The notes under the pieces: model-generated
Databases searched by the model: none
Seen by the model: the letters and a program-made list of their open reading frames with translations, nothing else
What the model was told of the DNA's origin: nothing
Position numbers and translations under genes: made by a program
Origin: Asterella californica
Lineage: Eukaryota > Streptophyta > Marchantiopsida > Marchantiales > Aytoniaceae
Length of the DNA stretch: 64,000 bases
Assembly: GCA_036924285.1 (NCBI GenBank)
Contig: JAYKYS010000005.1
Span: 22,418,001-22,482,000 of the forward strand
Reading direction: 5' to 3'
In this document: piece by piece, positions 22,763 to 32,902 of the stretch
How the letters are laid out: every line of letters begins with the position of its first letter
Numbering within the stretch: the first letter of the stretch is position 1

Positions 22763-23154
22763 ATGTCGATGCATCCTCGAGGGTTGGTGTTACCGGCAGC
22801 AGAGTTGGCCGAGACCAAACCTTTCCTCAGGAGTTGGGTCTCGACTTCTTCCTGTGGGATTGGAACCTCATCGACCAGAGTCTTCTGGAGGAGGTTTGGG
22901 CAACATTACCTCCTCGCAACCGTGTACATGCAAAGGCAGGAGTAGCTCGGGGAAGACCATCTTCCTGGACAGCGGATTGGTGGCGTATGGCTTTTCATAA
23001 GTCAGAAGCAGAGAACAACGGGTACGAGTTAGAGAAGAAGATCCTACCCATGATCTCGGGGAAGTGGCATGTGCATGAGAGCACATCTTGTCTCTTCCTA
23101 GAAGACAGGCAGGAAAGGAACGGATGGAAAGTCGAAGCTTACCAGGAGCCGTAG
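22763..23154 (+). pseudogene. Inverted copy of the C-type LTR gene N-terminus
   Basis: The left arm of the inverted repeat keeps the ATG and MSMHPRGLVLPAAELAETKP. It shifts frame near KPFLRSW relative to the ELGLDFFLWDW reading, then regains the GRPSSWTADWWRMAFHKSEA block and HVHESTSCLFLEDRQ, ending at a stop after KVEAYQEP. It duplicates the copy at 23744-23180 and is truncated by the repeat centre. Confidence 0.6.
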
Positions 23155-23179
23155 AAGCGTCTTCTGGTAGAGCTGGTGC

Positions 23180-23744
23180 CTAAGTACACCAGCTCTGCCT
23201 GCACATATGCGTGGAAGAACGCGCCCCAGTTGATGGGCAGTCCTTCTCAAATGGCTTCCAGGAATTCCACGTCCTGGTCGCCAAGGTACCTAGCCTTCTG
23301 TGCTTTCCCCCTGGGAAAGATGTGAAGGAACAGCTTCGCCAGAAGACGCTTCTGCGACTCCCGATAAGCTTCGACCTTCCATCCGTTCCTTCCCTGCCTG
23401 TCCTCCAGGAAGAGACAAGATGTGCTCTCATGCACATGTCACTTTTTTGAGATCATGGGTAGGATCTTCTTCTCTAACTCGTACCCCTTGTTCTCTGCTT
23501 CTGACTTATGGAAAGCCATACGCCACCAATCCGCTGTCCAGGAAGATGGTCTTCCCCGAGCTACTCCTGCCTTTGCAGGTACATGATTGCGAGGAGGTAA
23601 TGATGCCCAAACCTCCTCCAGAAGACCTTGGTCAGTGAGATTCCAATCCCACAAGAAGAAGTCGAGACCCAACTCCTTGAGGAAAGGTTTGGCCTCGGTC
23701 AACTCTGCTGCCGATAACACCAACCCTCGAGGATGCATCGACAT
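23180..23744 (-). pseudogene. N-terminal domain of the C-type LTR-embedded protein
   Basis: From ATG at 23744 the frame reads MSMHPRGLVLSAAELTEAKP, GLDFFLWDWNLTDQGLLEEV, GRPSSWTADWWRMAFHKSEA and ILPMISKK, then a stop. It resumes with HVHESTSCLFLEDRQ, GWKVEAYRESQKRLLAKLFL, YLGDQDVEFLEAI, another stop, and WGAFFHAYVQAELVYLG. The spacing of conserved points matches the intact D protein: GL.F.L..W near the start, W..HW/W..DW, GYR/GWK, then FIEQLF/FLEAIW and HWARIIHRHV/WGAFFHAYV. It continues beyond the E insertion at 13478-11830. Confidence 0.65.
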
Positions 23745-25806
23745 ACTTGAAACTCTGTTGCACTAAGCCACGCGTACTTACTGTGAGCCGAAGGCTCAAT
23801 CCTTCCCAAGTTCTCACAGTCTAGCTTCCACTCTCAGAAGACGAATCTAGTCTTCTAGAAGACAGCTACTCCGTCTTCCGGGATTCTAACAGTGCTTCCT
23901 AAGCTCCTCTCGTCTTCCGAGCTATAGCTAAACAATCCTAACTAAGCAAGGCATCGCATGGATTCCTAAGAAGACAACCCACCTTGCATTACATCCTACT
24001 TCCTAACAGAAGATAGAAGATATGCGAGAAGTAGAGTTGTACGAGAAGTTGGAAAGACGGTCGCGGGCTCTTGCGGTGACAATGGTCTCCTGGAATACTC
24101 CCGGGACAGCTTCTGATTCAATAACGTTCTCGGAAGACTTTCGGCAGCCAGGCTTCCCTTCACTGGTCTCACCTGTCTTCTGCTTCCGACACACAATCTA
24201 CCCTCACAACAAACACAAGACATTCATACTCTGTTCTTCCGACTCCTCACCTCTCATACATACTCAGAAGAAGCTTGCTGCACGGTGAGAAGACATGACC
24301 CTCGATCATTCTCTCCAAATTCTGCCAGCTAGACTTCTCACAACTCTCTTCTAAGTTCGGGAAGAAGAAGGAATATGCTGCTATAGGTCGGACGGAAGAG
24401 ATCCGTAAAGGACCCTCACGTCTTCTCGCGCATTCTGCCAGCTTTTCCAATCTTCTAGTCTCTCTAGGAAGATGTGGATTTGAGAAGCTTAGAAAATCGG
24501 GAGGCGCAGGCCTGGTTCCCAACTTCTAGCTTCTCGAAACAACAAAACAACTCACTACGTCACTCAGGGTTCGTACCAAGTCTCTCTTAACACAAAAGCA
24601 AATCCAATCCACTCTCGATACGAATTGCACACAGTCGTCTTCTGAAGACTTCAGACATCCAGAAGCGTCTTCCGAAGATGTTCAGGATTCAGAAGCGTCT
24701 TCCGAAGATGTTCAGATCTTCCGAAGCGTCTTCTGTCCAGGGATTGGGGAGTAGAGGGACGATAGGATAGGGAATTTGATAGCTGCGAGATCGAATTTGA
24801 GAACGATGGACAGGGAAGCTCGATTATAGTTTGGGAAGAAGTTAGAAGATGACTGTCGAAAATTGGGCAGCGCTTTCGCATCCAATTTCATAGAAGAAAA
24901 ATGCGGGATGGGGAAAGCGATCGATGGGTTTCCTGCAAACAACCAGGGAAGCGCGGGGGATACTAAACAAGAGGCAAGAAGCAGTGAGAAGGAAAGAGAA
25001 CATAGGAAGAACCTCAAACAGTCTTTTGCTTGCTTCCTGTAGTGTCTTCAATCTTCTGTGCGCTTTTGGCTCCACCTCAGCTCCAATGCGACCCCACATA
25101 GCTGCTTCTACCGTCAATGTCCTGCTGCTTCTCAGTCGATCAGGACTCCACCTCGGATTCTTCTTCAATCGCCTTTCAATTTCTACTTCCAAGAATCTAT
25201 AGGAGACTCCTTCAGCTTCCTACTCTCAGAAATTCGTCCTCGTTTTCTCTCTAGTTGCAGTTCGATCCTAGCTGACCTCGATTTCACTCTGCTGGCCTTC
25301 CTCACTCAATTCGACACCTCTTGATTTCAATACGACACCTCCTAACTCGATCTTTTGTGCTAATGCCTTTGATGCGAGAAGCAGGTAATAATTCTGTGCT
25401 AATGCGCTTCTCTCGTATCTTCTCGCGCAGTTAAGGGTTCTTCGACCTACCTGACCTACCTACTACCTACTACCTTGGCTACTTGATAGGTACACCTACC
25501 CTCCTACTAGGTGATGCGCGGTTAGGTCTATGTAGTCGTAGTCATTGTCACTGTCACTGTCTTCTGGAAGACACGCTTCTTCCATCTTCCGTCTTCCGAA
25601 GACCTGGTCAGGAAGACGTCTTCTCGGAAGATGTCCTTCTTCCGTCTTCGAAAGAAGTCGACTTCTCTTACAAAAACGTTCTTAAGGCCATCTTCCTTCT
25701 AAGCAAGATGTATTCTTAAGCAACAAGGTTATTTCAATTACACGGACATGTGATTAACTTCAAAAATTTAAAAAATTCGTACATACTGTAAATTGTGGGC
25801 ACCACA
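23180..25806 (-). mobile_element. 3' LTR of element C, start and first half
   Basis: On the minus strand the LTR starts TGTGGTGCCCACAATTTAC at 25806, just after the polypurine tract. The C 5' LTR starts identically at 50478. The sequence then runs through a GAAGAC/GTCTTC-rich block (25560-25680) and about 1.8 kb of leader to the embedded frame at 23744. Adding the part beyond element E (13478-11584) and the tail seen only in the 5' LTR, a complete C LTR would be about 5 kb. The 5' copy lacks about 1.5 kb of this part. Confidence 0.8.
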
Positions 25807-25822
25807 TACGCCCACCCTCACA
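25807..25822 (-). other. Polypurine tract of element C
   Basis: On the minus strand GTGAGGGTGGGCGTA directly precedes the LTR start TGTGGTGCCC. Compared with A and D the tract is interrupted by T and C, in keeping with decay. Confidence 0.65.
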
Positions 25823-25877
25823 TGTTTGCGTCTCCTCAAACATCAGAGCTGGTTCACGCCCAATATTTCTTGGCCCG

Positions 25878-28677
25878 TCACCCATTAACGCGGGTGGTCA
25901 TCAACGTACCATCTAACTCTTCCAACTGCAAGGAGCCATTGGTGAAGACCTCCAAGACTCGATAAGGACCCATCCAGCGAAGATGAAGCTTCCCAGGGAA
26001 CTTGAGATGTCGGTTGTCATACAGAAGAACCAAGTCTCCATCTGTGACGGTCACATTCTTCAGCTTGCCATCATAGTCCACCTTACATTGTGCTTGCACT
26101 TCTTACGTCTTCTCCAAAGCTGCATTCCTGTCTTCTTCGAACTCCACAAAGTCAGAAGACGCTGCTCCTGGCTTTCTTCTTCTTCCATGCGTTCGGTTAC
26201 GACTAACCTGTAAGTAGGGATCTCTAACTCGATGGGAACAACAGGTGTCATGCCATAAGTCAGGTAGAAGGGTGTCTTCTGGGTCGTGACTTTGGGTGAA
26301 ATCTTGAAAGCTCATAACACAGATGGCAGCTTTGTGTCCCAATCATACGCATGGTTAACAATTACCTTATTCAGGATATTACAAAGAAGACCATTCGACT
26401 TCTCTGTCAGTCCGTTAGCTTTCAGGTTGTATGGGTCGTCTTCCGATGTTTTATCTTGAAGTACTGGGTCAGGAGGGAAATAGTCTCATTTAAAAAATGA
26501 GTATCTCTATCTGATACTAATTCCAGCGGGCATCCGTATCGGATGATAATGTTGTGCTAGAGGAACCTGACTACCACTGCGGCGACGTTCTTCCTTGTGG
26601 CTTTGTCCTCCACCATCTTGGTAGCATAGTCGGTAGCTATCAAAATGTATCGTGCTCGCGTTCTTCTAGCCACCGGAGCGATAGGCCTAACAAAGTTGAT
26701 TCTCCACTTCTCAAAAGGAGTAAGCGGTAGAATGGAGTAAGAGGTCATCTAGTAGTAGCTGTTGATCTTCTCATCCTCTGGCATGCATCACATTTCCTGA
26801 TCTCCTGAAAAGTATCTCTGTACATGGTCGACCACCAGTAACCGGCGTCCAACATCTTCTTCACCGTGATCTTCAGCCCGTAGTGACCCCCAGCATCTTC
26901 GTAGTGAAGATCCGTGATCATTGACTTAATCTCTGAAGGCTCAAGGCATCTCTTTAGCTTCTCGTCATGTCCCTTCCAAAACAGGATACCCTGGAAGATG
27001 GCATAGGGACCTGCCTTGTGTAGGAAGACAGTCCTCTGCTCCGCATCCAATCCCTCGGGGTACTATTGGTCTTCCAAGAACTTTTTTAAGTCCTTGAAGA
27101 TCGATTCTTCTGTGAAAGTCGCAAAAACTGGATCAGAAGACCTAGTCTCGTCTTCCGAGAAGCAGACGGTACGCCCCCCCTCAGATGAGAGTGTCTCTAC
27201 AAAAACTGAAAACAGCTTCTCGTCAGGGAACTCGTCTTCCACTTCATCTTCTCGTTGCTCCGTCTCCAATCTGGATAGGTAGTCAGCATAACATGTTGTC
27301 TTCCAGACCTGTACTCAACTGTGTAAGTAAATTCCTAGAGTAGAAGAATCCACCTAGCTATCCTACCAGACAAATCTGCTTTCTTCATGAGATGTTTCAA
27401 AGAAAAATGATCCACATAGAAGACAAACGGATTAGCTAGAAGATAGTGCCTAAACTTCCTACATGAGTAAATCATGCCAAGACACTCCTTTTCAGTTGTA
27501 GAATACTTCTTCTCTGCATCACTGAGTTGTCTTCCCGCATAGTAGATGGGATAATCCTTCTTCTTCTCATCTTTCTGACTCAATACCACCCCTATGGCGA
27601 AAGCAGAAACATCCACAGAAATGTGGAGACTTTCTCCCAATCAGGTGGCCTTAGGATAGGAGATTCTAACAGAAGTCTTTTCATTTCTTGAAACGCTTCC
27701 TGCTACTCAAAGACCGAATGTAAGGTTCGTCCTTCTTCAGCAACTTAGTAAATCTTCCTGCTACCTCTGCATACCTGTCAATAAACCTCCTGTAGTATCT
27801 TACGTTATCCAGGAAGCTTCTCAACTGAGTGAGGTTAGCAGGTGGGTGAAGTTTCATGATGACTTCCACCTTAGCACAGTCGACTTCTATACCTCTTCCA
27901 GAAATCCTATGTCCTAGCAAAATTCCTTCTGACATACCAAAGAAGCACTTCTCAGGGTGAATAGCCAAACGATGCTCTCTACACTTCAAAAAACACTTCC
28001 TCAGAAATATCAGGTGATCTTCTTTCTATCCAAACACACAAAAATCATCTTAGAAGATCTCCATGAATGTGCAAAGATACTACTTGAAGATCGTAATCAT
28101 CAGTCTCTGGAATGTGACGGGTGCGTTGCATAAACCAAACGGCATTTGATTGTATGCGTACGTGCCCCAATCAGTGATAAAAGTGATTTTCAACTTGTAT
28201 TCTTCTCTGATTGAAACTTGGTTGTACCCAGAATATCCATCCAGGAAGCTGTAGAACTCATGTCTTGCTACCTGGTCTAACACAGAGTCGGTGAAGGGTA
28301 AAGGATGATGATCCTTTTTCGTGGTCAAGTTTAGCTTCCGAAAGTCTTGACACACTCGGATCTTACATGTCTGCTTCTTTGACACGATGACAATAGGAGC
28401 TAAGTACCGAGAAGATGACTCTCGCCTTCAGATATTGATCGATCTGGTCCTTCATCAAAAGCGAGTACTTGGGGTTGAGTTGATGCTGCCTCTGTCGTGC
28501 AGGAACAACGCCTTCCAGCAAGTCAATGCGATGCTCTCCCAGTTCTCGAGGTATGCCCTTCATGTCTTCTATGGTCCAAGCGAAGACGTCTTGGAACTCT
28601 GTCAAAAGTTCTCTAAAGTCTTCCAACTGCTGACCCTCGATCACCTTGGAAAGCTTCAGCTTCTTCTCCGGAGCAAC
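25878..28677 (-). pseudogene. Element C reverse transcriptase, RNase H and integrase, decayed
   Basis: RT reads EFQDVFAWTIEDMKGIP, VCQDFRKLNLTTKKDHHPLP, FYSFLDGYSGYNQVSIREEY and MPFGLCNAPVTFQRL. The catalytic box is F-stop-DD: a TAA at 28050-28052 replaces the isoleucine codon of the FIDD seen in element A. RNase H starts near 27640 (ISVDVSAFAIGVVLSQKDEK, YYAGRQLSDAEKKYSTTEKE). Integrase keeps GGHYGLKITVKKMLDAGYWW with its zinc finger and CDACQR, the first core Asp region (NFVRPIAP), LVSDRDTHFLNE and a C-terminal LVLLYDNRHLKFPGKLHLRW. Many stops and shifts are present. It belongs to the same broad lineage as A and D but is clearly diverged. Confidence 0.75.
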
Positions 28678-31487
28678 CTACATTTCTTGAAGATCATCAG
28701 GGTTTATCATTCCTTCAGTGTGACTGTACTCATTGGCACCAAAGTATTCCGGTTTGGGAGCTTCTTCCGGTTCAGATTCATCTTCTGGAAGATCAACTGT
28801 CGGATCTTCCGAAGGGAAGACGGTACTTTCGTCTTCTGGAAGCTCTTCTTCCGCAATTTCGTAGCACTCAATGTATCCACAGATCAATTCTTTTGCTATC
28901 TCTGCTATTTCTGTAGTACACAAGTTATTCACCACAAACTCATCATATCGGTCATCACTATCAGAAGACGTAGCTGAATCTTTTGACGTATACCTCTCAG
29001 TCGTAGAGGGAGTTTCACCTTGATGTCCAACCTTCATCCAAGGAAGTGAGACTTTGGTCTTCTCACCTGGCTTGGGTGTAGGATTGAGAAACCTCAAACG
29101 ATGTCTTCTCCAATCTGTATTTACATTTGTAGCATACAGTCATGGTCTTCTTATCAACTCTTGATATCCAACCTTCGCTACAAGTCGCAAAATGATGTAA
29201 GTGAGGTAAAAAGATACTCCCCCAATTACCGTCAAGACATCTTTCAGTTGTCCAAAGGTCGTCTTCTGGTCTGGTCTGTCATTCTGAGGATTCTCGGAGT
29301 AGGCTGGAACTCAGTGAAGCCTAGGGCATGCGCAGTTTCTTCAGTCATGATGTTAACTCCGGAGCCGGAATCAATGAGTACTTTCTTCAGAAGATAGCCA
29401 TGGATCTCCATATCAAGTTTTGGGGCTCCCAAGTCTTCATGCTCGATTCTTAAGATCGGGATGCTCTGGAGAAGTTTGGCTGTTCTCCTCTTCCTCGATC
29501 CTCGAAGAACAGATTGTAACAACTTCATGTAACCAGCGTTGTCATCCAAAAGCTGTTGGAAGGTTACATCCGCCTTCTGATTCGACAAGTCTCGCAAGAA
29601 GTCATAAGGAGATCGTTTCGAAGAGTGGCTGGTGTTTCCAACAGAGAAGATGTTGTAGTTGCTTCCTTGGATGGAAGACCAGAATGGTGTCTTCCCTCGA
29701 CTGGAAGCTGTTCCCGTGAGACAGGGGCTGCCGTAGTCGGTGGAGGAAGCTGTTGTACTATCTTCCTTCGCTTCTCCAGCTCTTCTTGCATGATCGCTTC
29801 AACTTCTTGCCTAATGTCAGGAGCAAAGTACTTCGGATCTTCTCGGTCATAAGCAGGAGAAGAAGGCCGCTCAGGAGAAGATGACCTCTCCTTACGCTAC
29901 TTCTTCTTCTTGCTCTCCTTTTGACGGGATTCTGATTTCCCTTTGCTTCTGGTACTTATCTTGAAGACTGCTTCATCCAAGTGACGTCATCTTCGGAGCT
30001 GCAGTTGTCTTCTGCAGCTGAGGTTCCTTTCCTTCACGCTTCTCGAGGTCTGGTTCATCTTCCTCGATATGGAGATAATCTTTACAATCTCCAGGATCTT
30101 CTTCTTCTACCGTGATGTGCTGTACCACTGCTAGCTCGAGTTTAGAAGCTGATGCGGCTTCTGTAGGAGGCATGGTCTCTGCAAATCTAACCATTTGTCG
30201 TGAGCGTAAGGTTTGAGGATAATTTCTCGTGAAATGTCCTGCTTCCTTATAGTTTCCACACAAGAGCACTTGCTCAATCTGTCTTCTCGGATGAGGACAG
30301 GTGGACCACCAGTGTCATGTCTCTCCACAATTGTTGCATGCTCCAGGAAGAGGATTTAGAGATCGTTGTGATGAAGAAGGTTGCCAGGGCGTCCTGGTCT
30401 ATACATTACTAGTCTTGTCTCTAGATGTATAACGATTATATTGGGCAGGAGGCGTGGGAGTGAACGGTTGTATCGTCTCGATCTTATAGCAGGATTCCCC
30501 ACTGGGATCGTGTAGATATCCCTCATCGTCTTCTTCCCAGCCTGCCCAATTGACAGCTTGGTCCTGTGTATATTGATCTCTGGTGTGCCCGGGAGAGTTG
30601 CAAAGGTTGCACCAATTGTTTGACCGAGAAGCCGTAGGTTGCTTCCGCTTGTCCTTCTGGTTCAGAAGATGAACCTTCAGGTCAACAAACTGCTTCAGGA
30701 CTTCATCGATCCGAGGATCAGGTGCAGACTGAATGATCTGAGTCTAAGGAATCTTCTGCACAACTTCTTCCCTTGATCATGTCTTCTCCTTTTTCTTCTT
30801 CCGTGTCTTCTTTTCTTGTTCAGATTCAAATTTTGAACTTTCGACAGTAGACTCTTCAGAAGTACAGGATACTTCCGAATCACTGTTATCAGTTTTGGTA
30901 GACTTGGACTTCCTCTTGGACTTCCTAGAAGACTTCTTCGACTTCTTGGACTTCTTCGAGGTCTTCCTTCTGTCTTTCGTCATATTCCGAGTGATGCTCG
31001 AGGTTTCATACTGCTCGGCATGCTTCTATACTTCTACTAAATCATCACCTCCTCCTCTTCTACAGTACAACTCCATATCCTGAGACAATCCTCCCAAGTA
31101 CCAGTCCATGACTTGCTGGGCACAATAACCGGGTCTTCCTTGGTTTTGAGGGATGTGATCTAGGAGGTCTTCAAACCTCTATGTATAATCCCGCAGTGTC
31201 TCTTTCTTCTTCTGCTCGAGCCTTTGAAGTTCTATGAGGGTCATCCGATCATAGCCCACTCCTCTGAACCTCTTCAGAAAAGCTGCCTTCAGAGTAGCCC
31301 AAGCGATCATTACTAACTCATCATCCAACATTTTACTCATCCATTTCCTTCCCTTCCTTACGATCAAACTAGGAAATACACAGAGTCTGCTCGAGCCTCT
31401 GAAGTTCTATGAGGGTCATCCGATCATAGCCCACTCCTCTGAACCTCTTTAGAAAAGCTGCCTTCAGAGTAGCTCAAGCACAACCTG
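28678..31487 (-). pseudogene. Element C gag and protease, decayed and 5'-truncated
   Basis: The remaining gag starts inside the capsid region (WATLKAAFLKRFRGVGYDRM, ETLRDYTQRFEDLLDHIPQN). It passes a Lys/Ser-rich stretch with KKSKKSSRKSKRK and then three degraded zinc knuckles. One reads CNLCNSPGHTRDQY with its last Cys lost; another reads CNNCGET-stop-HWWSTC. Protease is at 29597-29244 with KVLIDSGSGVNIMTEETAHA. An acidic linker (LPEDESEPEEAPKPEYFG) leads to NEYSHTEGM and a TAG at 28678-28680 just before the RT region. The gag start, PBS and adjoining LTR end are absent because B-family sequence occupies that place. Confidence 0.7.
31214..31487 (-). repeat. About 100-bp direct duplication inside C gag at the B junction
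   Basis: 31388-31487 repeats 31214-31313 with only a few changes (shared words TGCTCGAGCCT, GAGGGTCATCCGATCATAGC, CTGCCTTCAGAGTAG). The outer copy abuts the broken end of the B LTR at 31489. The inner copy lies in the continuous gag frame. The arrangement looks like filler DNA captured at a rejoined break and is too long for an integrase target duplication. Confidence 0.7.
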
Positions 31488-32038
31488 ACAAATCGAATAC
31501 AAACAACAATGAAATAGTTCTTGATAAGGGACCCTTCCAACAATACATATAAAAGATTCGAGAAGATAGATGTATGAACAAATGTTACTAGTGTTTTTTT
31601 GAAAAGACAGAAGAATACAGACTTCACATCAAGGCTCAAAGAATAAGCCCTTACTCTTCCTAAGAAGTGTTCTTCCAACTAAATCCTCACTCTTATGAAT
31701 CCCACTTATTTGAAGAAGCCAAACTTACGACGAAGCCACCATGTTCCGAACTCTTCTTACAATTTAACTTATACTCTTCCACTTCACAGTAACTAATATG
31801 TTCTCAGATTCCTCTAAATGTCCTTCAATTAAATAGCCCGAAGACTCTCTTCACCGAAGACCAACTTCGGAGGTTCTGCATCAATCATATTTACATCTGC
31901 GACAGCAAACTATGTCCTTCATAGATAATTGTCTTTGCCCACTTCATTCACACTCTCACTCCGCAATCTTGCGCAATCAAAAATTAACTAACAAAAACTG
32001 AAAACATAGAAAAGGTAAAATGCTTGAGAATCGCATCG

Positions 32039-32046
32039 CTTATATA
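32039..32046 (-). promoter_or_regulatory. TATA box of the B LTR
   Basis: On the minus strand TATATAAGCG, at the position equivalent to 34745 in A. A second TATATAG word lies 15 bp before it, giving the short palindrome-like CTATATAGCTTAGGCTATATAAG. Confidence 0.55.
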
Positions 32047-32285
32047 GCCTAAGCTATATAGATGTTCGCCCTAAGATGACGGATCTCATTTCCTACAAAA
32101 AGATGATTACATCTAGACCGTATGATCACGTCCTCCCACTTGACAGAATCAAAATGTCTACTCTACCTAACTGTAACGTCTGTCTTATACTCCATAATGA
32201 AAATTTAACCGTCTCCCTAAGCTCCTTCAGATCTCTAATGATCCTCTCCGCTATCCTAACTATTCTACTCTTCGTTGAAGGATTT

Positions 32286-32290
32286 GGTGC
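32286..32290. other. Target site duplication of element A, left copy
   Basis: GGTGC immediately before the LTR start TGTGAAGCC; the same five bases follow the 3' LTR at 44674-44678. Confidence 0.9.
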
Positions 32291-32644
32291 TGTGAAGCCT
32301 TGGATTTTCACTTTGCTAAGAAAATTTTTGTTTTTGATAAGTAAAACAATAGAATGGTTAGTATAGATGATAGATAAGATAGATTCAGTGAAGAATAGGA
32401 TTTCTACGCCGAAGAATGATGCTGAGTAGAAATACAGAACTTATGACAGATACATCTTTGAGGAGATAACTTGGTTGTATTCTACGGACGAAGAGCTTTC
32501 CAGGGATACCTCATTTGCTAAGAATGGACATCGGACGACGAAGTTATGGCCTGGGAAAGAAGAACTAAAATGAGACAAGAGTTAGCGCAACTTCACGCGC
32601 GAGAATCGAGAAGGACTTCGCACGTGAGGAGACGAAGGGAAAAG

Positions 32645-32651
32645 CTATAAG
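32645..32651 (+). promoter_or_regulatory. Upstream TATA-like box in the A LTR
   Basis: CTATAAG lies about 250 bp before the start of the embedded frame, followed by a TTTCACTTTACTATTTCC stretch. The equivalent in B is at 46560-46566 (minus) and in D at 8717-8723. The 3' LTR of A lacks it. Confidence 0.4.
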
Positions 32652-32902
32652 TAAGATCAACAAACATTTTCACTTTACTATTTCCAATCGCGAGTTTACT
32701 GTAGTGTTCCGCTTTCATCGATCGGAAGTAAGTGGGCGAAGACAATCATTGACGAAGGGCCTCTGTTAGGTTTTATCGTTGCGGTCTGTGGCGGTTACGA
32801 CGGCGACCCCCCGAAGTCGACATTTCCACGGTTAGGTATCAACTTCGACGAAGAAGTGTCGTAAGCATAGAAGACCGAAGGGACTTCGAACCTTCAGCGA
32901 GG

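Larger units (their letters stand above)
22356..24155. repeat. Large inverted repeat made of two C-LTR segments
   Basis: The left arm (22356 to about 23168, +) and the right arm (about 23340-24155, reading -) carry the same C LTR text. Both include CTTCCAAGAACG/GAGAACGTTATTG, the LTR-frame start MSMHPRGLVL and the GRPSSWTADWWRMAFHKSEA block. The right arm continues about 170 bp further (23180-23340), which forms the loop together with the small palindrome AGAGCTGG...CCAGCTCT at 23165-23200. The arms look about 95% alike by eye. The right arm is co-linear with the rest of the C 3' LTR, so the left arm is the added inverted copy. Confidence 0.75.
31489..32290 (-). mobile_element. B-family LTR, distal part (TATA box to broken end)
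   Basis: This is the continuation, on the far side of element A, of the minus-strand LTR at 46917-44679. It reads the end of the embedded frame (ERIIRDLKELRETVKFSLWS), a TATATAAGCG box and the non-coding last part that matches 34681-35380 of the A LTR. The match stops at TTTGTCAGGTTGTG (31489), about 200 bp short of the expected LTR end. Confidence 0.8.
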
